From contig JAFKFF010000091.1 of assembly GCA_017307315.1 (NCBI GenBank), positions 1 to 15,161 on the forward strand: a stretch of 15,161 nucleotides of DNA. The letters are read 5' to 3'. The notes below the pieces were generated by a model. That model ran no database searches and was not told the DNA's origin. It saw nothing but the letters and a program-made list of their open reading frames with translations. The stretch is from Alphaproteobacteria bacterium. Its GTDB lineage: Bacteria; Pseudomonadota; Alphaproteobacteria; Micropepsales; Micropepsaceae. Shown piece after piece: positions 14,852 to 15,161 of this stretch (position 1 is its first letter; the number at the start of each line of letters is the position of its first letter). The position numbers and the translations under genes were made by a program.

Positions 14852-15161
14852 TTATTTGGCCGCCGTCACATAAAGCTTCTCCTGGCCGAACACGGCATAG
14901 AGATGAAGCTGGCGCAGCACATCCATGCCCAAGGTGAGATCGGGTATGCGCGGCTCGGCGGCGAATTTCGCCCGGCTTCCCAGGATCGGCGTCCGGTTCA
15001 CATTGTGGATCATGCTGTTGGCCTGGATCAGGGCGGGGACATTCTTCGCGGTGATGCCTTCCAGCGAAATTTGCGGGAAGGTGTGGCTGTAGACCCGCTG
15101 GCCCATGCCGTCCTTGAGGTCGGCGTCGGGCATCATGCCGGGCGTATCCGTCTCGAGGCCG
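14852..15161 (-). CDS. retropepsin-like aspartyl protease-family protein, C-terminal end (runs off right edge)
   Basis: Only the last 103 codons or so are in the window, and the reading frame continues open to the edge, so the internal ATG at 15136 is not the real start. The end IPDLTLGMDVLRQLHLYAVFGQEKLYVTAAK resembles the closing strand pattern of bacterial retropepsin-like domains (ILGMDFLR, then a strand ending LYL). The catalytic D-T/S-G motif would lie upstream, outside the window, so activity cannot be judged. The stop at 14852 is 140 bases before the amidohydrolase start on the same strand; the gap has no gene and no strong hairpin, so co-transcription is possible. Confidence 0.7.
   Translation of the reverse strand, partial: GLETDTPGMMPDADLKDGMGQRVYSHTFPQISLEGITAKNVPALIQANSMIHNVNRTPILGSRAKFAAEPRIPDLTLGMDVLRQLHLYAVFGQEKLYVTAAK

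Noticed and set aside
12951..14873. A 640-codon plus-strand open frame opposite the amidohydrolase gene
   Set aside because: It is a codon-phase shadow of the amidohydrolase, whose metal-site motifs and Tat signal are intact.

Overview
The window looks like chromosomal DNA of a high-GC Gram-negative bacterium, most likely an alphaproteobacterium. This is inferred from the coding style, several twin-arginine (Tat) signal peptides, PQQ dehydrogenases, and an outer-membrane lipoprotein of the NodT type; no rRNA or other marker gene fixes the taxon. I see no tRNA, rRNA, CRISPR array, transposase or phage gene. The real genes are densely packed, and the very long open frames opposite them are GC-rich shadows.

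Left half (1-7990), a metabolic block of mostly exported enzymes. On the minus strand, a Tat-signal dihydrodipicolinate synthase/aldolase-family protein (442-1443) is followed by the start of a PQQ dehydrogenase that runs off the left edge (1-351). A divergent Tat-signal FAD amine oxidase (1801-3408, +) meets a second, complete PQQ dehydrogenase (3478-5538, -) at a strong two-way terminator. The two PQQ genes are close paralogs: about 80% of mature residues are identical over the shared 93. Divergent from the second one are a cytochrome P450 (5675-7033, +) and a Tat-signal dienelactone hydrolase-family protein (7106-7990, +), which ends at another two-way terminator. Five of the six enzymes carry export signals; only the P450 looks cytoplasmic. 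This suggests a periplasmic oxidation route feeding electrons to the respiratory chain, but the substrate cannot be read from the sequence.

Middle (8066-12873), a tripartite drug/solute efflux system with its regulator. The minus-strand operon is outer-membrane factor, then HlyD/EmrA membrane-fusion protein, then 14-helix DHA2 (EmrB-type) transporter, with gaps of 3 and 10 bases. A divergent TetR-family repressor gene shares a 91-base control region. That region holds two near-identical 24-base copies of a GTAC-N-GTAC operator-like element, one at the start of each transcription unit.

Right end (12874-15161). A REP-like palindrome separates the regulator from a minus-strand Tat-signal metal-dependent amidohydrolase (YtcJ type). 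Upstream of that on the same strand is the C-terminal end of a retropepsin-like aspartyl protease-family protein, cut by the right edge.

The most interesting points are the export-tagged block around the paired PQQ enzymes, including an aldolase-family enzyme normally found in the cytoplasm, and the duplicated operators that overlap the translation starts of the efflux locus.
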